Origin: Sulfobacillus sp.
GTDB taxonomy: Bacteria > Bacillota > Sulfobacillia > Sulfobacillales > Sulfobacillaceae
Direction: 5' to 3'
Length of the DNA stretch: 64,000 nucleotides
Assembly (NCBI GenBank): GCA_027343695.1
Contig: DAHWKJ010000081.1
Location: 1-64,000, forward strand
The notes below the pieces were generated by a model. That model was not told the DNA's origin and made no database searches. It worked only from the letters and a program-made list of their open reading frames with translations. The stretch's first letter is position 1, and every line of letters begins with the position of its first letter. Position numbers and translations under genes: made by a program. Shown here one piece after another: positions 63,180 through 64,000 of this stretch.

Positions 63180-63629
63180 ATGGATATTGGCTCGGTAGCA
63201 CCAGAAATTGTCTTGAGAGCAACCGATGGCGAAGAGTTCAGCTCACGTGATGCCGTCAAACGCGGCAAGTTAGTGTTAGCCTTTTTTCCGCTTGCCTTTA
63301 CACCAGGCTGAATTCACGAGTTGTCCACCTGGCGGGGGGACTTCAAAAAGATCGAGGAAGCGCATGCGACGATTGTAGGATTGAGCACGGACCAAACTTA
63401 CGCACAACGCGTGTTTAAAGCCTCTTTAGGCGGTCTACCCTATGAGTTATTGTCGGATTGGATGCGACATGTTTCAGCAGCTTATGGCGTGCTAGATGAA
63501 AAGGGTGGCTACGCGAAGCGTACAGTATTTGTCCTGGGACAAGACCATGAACTGGTGTATCAAGATCTGGCTTTCAAGCCTGGGGATGACGCTAGCTACG
63601 CGGCGGTCATTCAAGCGTTATCGCGCTAG
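63180..63629 (+). CDS. Peroxiredoxin with in-frame TGA, candidate selenoprotein (AhpE-like)
   Basis: The frame from ATG 63180 to TAG at 63627-63629 encodes a complete one-domain peroxiredoxin of 149 residues if the TGA at 63309-63311 is read through. Residues 1-43 (GSVAPEIVLRATDGEEF and LVLAFFPLAFTPG) and 45-149 (IHELSTWRGDFKKIEE, VGLSTDQTYAQRVFK, AYGVLDEKGGYAKRTVFVL) join exactly at the active site T41-P-G-[TGA44]-I-H-E, where all homologues have Cys. The conserved Thr41 and Arg114 are kept. There is no Cys anywhere else, so a one-Cys AhpE-type mechanism with Sec44 is the simplest reading. AGGAGG precedes the ATG by nine bases. A nonsense mutation is the alternative. Confidence 0.8.
63309..63311 (+). 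other. In-frame TGA at the catalytic position (candidate Sec codon)
   Basis: Codon 44 of the peroxiredoxin. Frame and homology continue uninterrupted on both sides. Replacing the peroxidatic cysteine codon (TGC/TGT) by TGA differs in a single base, so both selenocysteine and a point mutation are possible. Confidence 0.8.
63323..63341 (+). promoter_or_regulatory. Candidate bacterial SECIS hairpin
   Basis: Eleven bases after the TGA, GTCC (63323-63326) pairs with GGAC (63338-63341). One A/G mismatch follows, then CC (63328-63329) pairs with GG (63335-63336), leaving the five-base loop TGGCG. The loop begins 18 bases after the TGA and has G as its second base. Bacterial SECIS elements lie directly 3' of UGA in the coding region, with a G in the first positions of the apical loop. 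The stem is short, so this is suggestive only. Confidence 0.5.
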
Positions 63630-63653
63630 TCGTATGCATCGGTGGCTAACAGC

Positions 63654-63682
63654 AAAAGCCCGGACACTGTCCGGGCTTTTTT
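63654..63682 (+). terminator. Rho-independent terminator after the peroxiredoxin
   Basis: Arms 63654-63665 and 63669-63680 pair over 12 bases (AAAAGCCCGGAC against GTCCGGGCTTTT) around a three-base loop, ending in a T-run that reaches 63682. It lies 24 bases after the TAG. A strong terminator here implies the peroxiredoxin frame beyond the TGA is still part of a maintained transcript. Confidence 0.9.
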
Positions 63683-64000
63683 CATGGGATGTCCGGCATG
63701 GGCGTCTCCCTGCGATAAGAGGATCCGAGGCAAGTGTACATTGCGCTCAATGGATCTGTTAGAATGATAAATAGATATTGTATGAATTATCGTAAAAACT
63801 GGCGATGACGGTGGACATGTTGAGGGAAAGGACCCCACCATGTGGTTTGGTCATTTGTTCCTGCAATCCTCCACCCACGGATGAAAACCCATTCGTGAGT
63901 GCGATAAGGGGAGGGGTGCCACGATGCAAAAAGGGCCCGACAAATCGAGGACAAATAGTTAAAGATGCGAGGCGGGCAATAATCAGGATGGCAGTGACGA
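63683..64000. other. Window edge: AT-rich promoter-like region and leader, no gene
   Basis: No ORF of useful length is seen. AT-rich DNA at 63763-63800 could hold a promoter. Downstream, GGTGG (63810-63814) can pair with CCACC (63835-63839). AGGGGAGGGG before an ATG at 63924 opens a 12-codon frame, MQKGPDKSRTNS, ending at 63962, which could be a leader peptide or chance. I could not match the sequence to a T-box or any riboswitch. Confidence 0.35.

Noticed and set aside
63309-63311. Interpreting the TGA as tryptophan recoding
   Set aside because: Other genes in the window use TGA as a true stop (for example at 27076-27078 and 44456-44458), and Trp at the catalytic position would make an inactive enzyme.
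63321-63629. Reading the peroxiredoxin 3' part as a separate gene beginning at TTG 63321
   Set aside because: It would lack the active-site strand and the catalytic residue, and there is no ribosome binding site before that TTG.
63900-63962. T-box or riboswitch in the last 100 bases, and the 12-codon ORF at 63924
   Set aside because: The GGGGTGCCACG stretch does not keep the T-box UGGN core, no further conserved stems are visible, and the window ends too soon to judge.
1-64000. tRNA genes, rRNA, CRISPR arrays, insertion sequences and phage genes
   Set aside because: No cloverleaf with a GGTTCGA arm, no direct-repeat array, no transposase, integrase or terminal inverted repeat was recognised on reading both strands.

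Overview
The window reads as chromosomal sequence of a Gram-positive, probably acidophilic or thermotolerant Firmicute of the Sulfobacillus kind. This is inference from gene content, not a measured phylogeny. The pointers are HemQ (the Gram-positive coproporphyrin-dependent haem route), a B12-dependent class II ribonucleotide reductase next to NrdR, a lipobox lipoprotein, an LCP-like protein, strong GGAGG-type ribosome binding sites and frequent GTG/TTG starts. GC content is moderate, by eye a little above half. I found no rRNA, tRNA, CRISPR array, insertion sequence or prophage. Most of the window is ordinary, compact housekeeping and metabolic sequence.

Layout. 1-3800: a DUF5694 protein, a phosphotransferase-fold protein, a short nucleotidyltransferase-like ORF, an unknown protein and 3-methyladenine glycosylase. 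3.8-8.7 kb: two GT4 glycosyltransferases, then thrC-thrB and hemQ on the minus strand. 8.7-9.5 kb: a decayed stretch holding the C-terminal stub of a phosphotransferase. 9.5-11.4 kb: two tandem proteins, each with two YbjQ-like domains. 11.6-18.2 kb: a five-gene cluster (aldehyde dehydrogenase, class III aminotransferase, CoA-transferase, glutaryl-CoA dehydrogenase, second aminotransferase) closed by a clear terminator; it fits 5-aminovalerate/glutarate breakdown to crotonyl-CoA. 18.4-24 kb: a Toprim protein overlapping peptide deformylase, a GlcD-GlcE fusion with GlcF, and a VIT1-type metal transporter. 24-31.5 kb: a glycosyltransferase, ilvE, a CoA-binding protein, yajQ and a large PMT-type mannosyltransferase carrying a PQQ-type beta-propeller. 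31.5-36.5 kb: a GntR/FCD regulator divergent from an EamA transporter, nrdR and nrdJ. 36.5-42.5 kb: a fragmented membrane protein, aconitase, RF3 and an aldo/keto reductase. 42.5-52.1 kb: CPBP, a paired MaoC dehydratase, an amidase with a small partner ORF, a FUSC-type exporter, pyrophosphatase, MFS, DUF445, YihY, TauE/SafE and HesB/IscA. 52.2-62 kb: a PIG-V-like mannosyltransferase plus LCP-like protein, SRAP, a cyclophilin lipoprotein, transporters, quinone oxidoreductase, DHH phosphoesterase and small proteins. 62.2-63.7 kb: a cysteine synthase-like enzyme followed by a peroxiredoxin.

The most notable signal is at 63180-63629. A complete AhpE-like peroxiredoxin is interrupted by one in-frame TGA exactly at the peroxidatic cysteine position (T-P-G-[TGA]), with a plausible bacterial SECIS hairpin directly downstream and no other cysteine in the protein. 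This is best explained as a selenocysteine peroxiredoxin that a standard gene caller would truncate. It sits 13 bases after a cysteine synthase-like gene, and a strong terminator follows it.

Other points worth a look are the PMT/beta-propeller fusion, the GlcD-GlcE fusion, the glutarate cluster, the short ORF overlapping the amidase, and several starts where the ribosome binding site argues for a shorter protein than the longest open frame.
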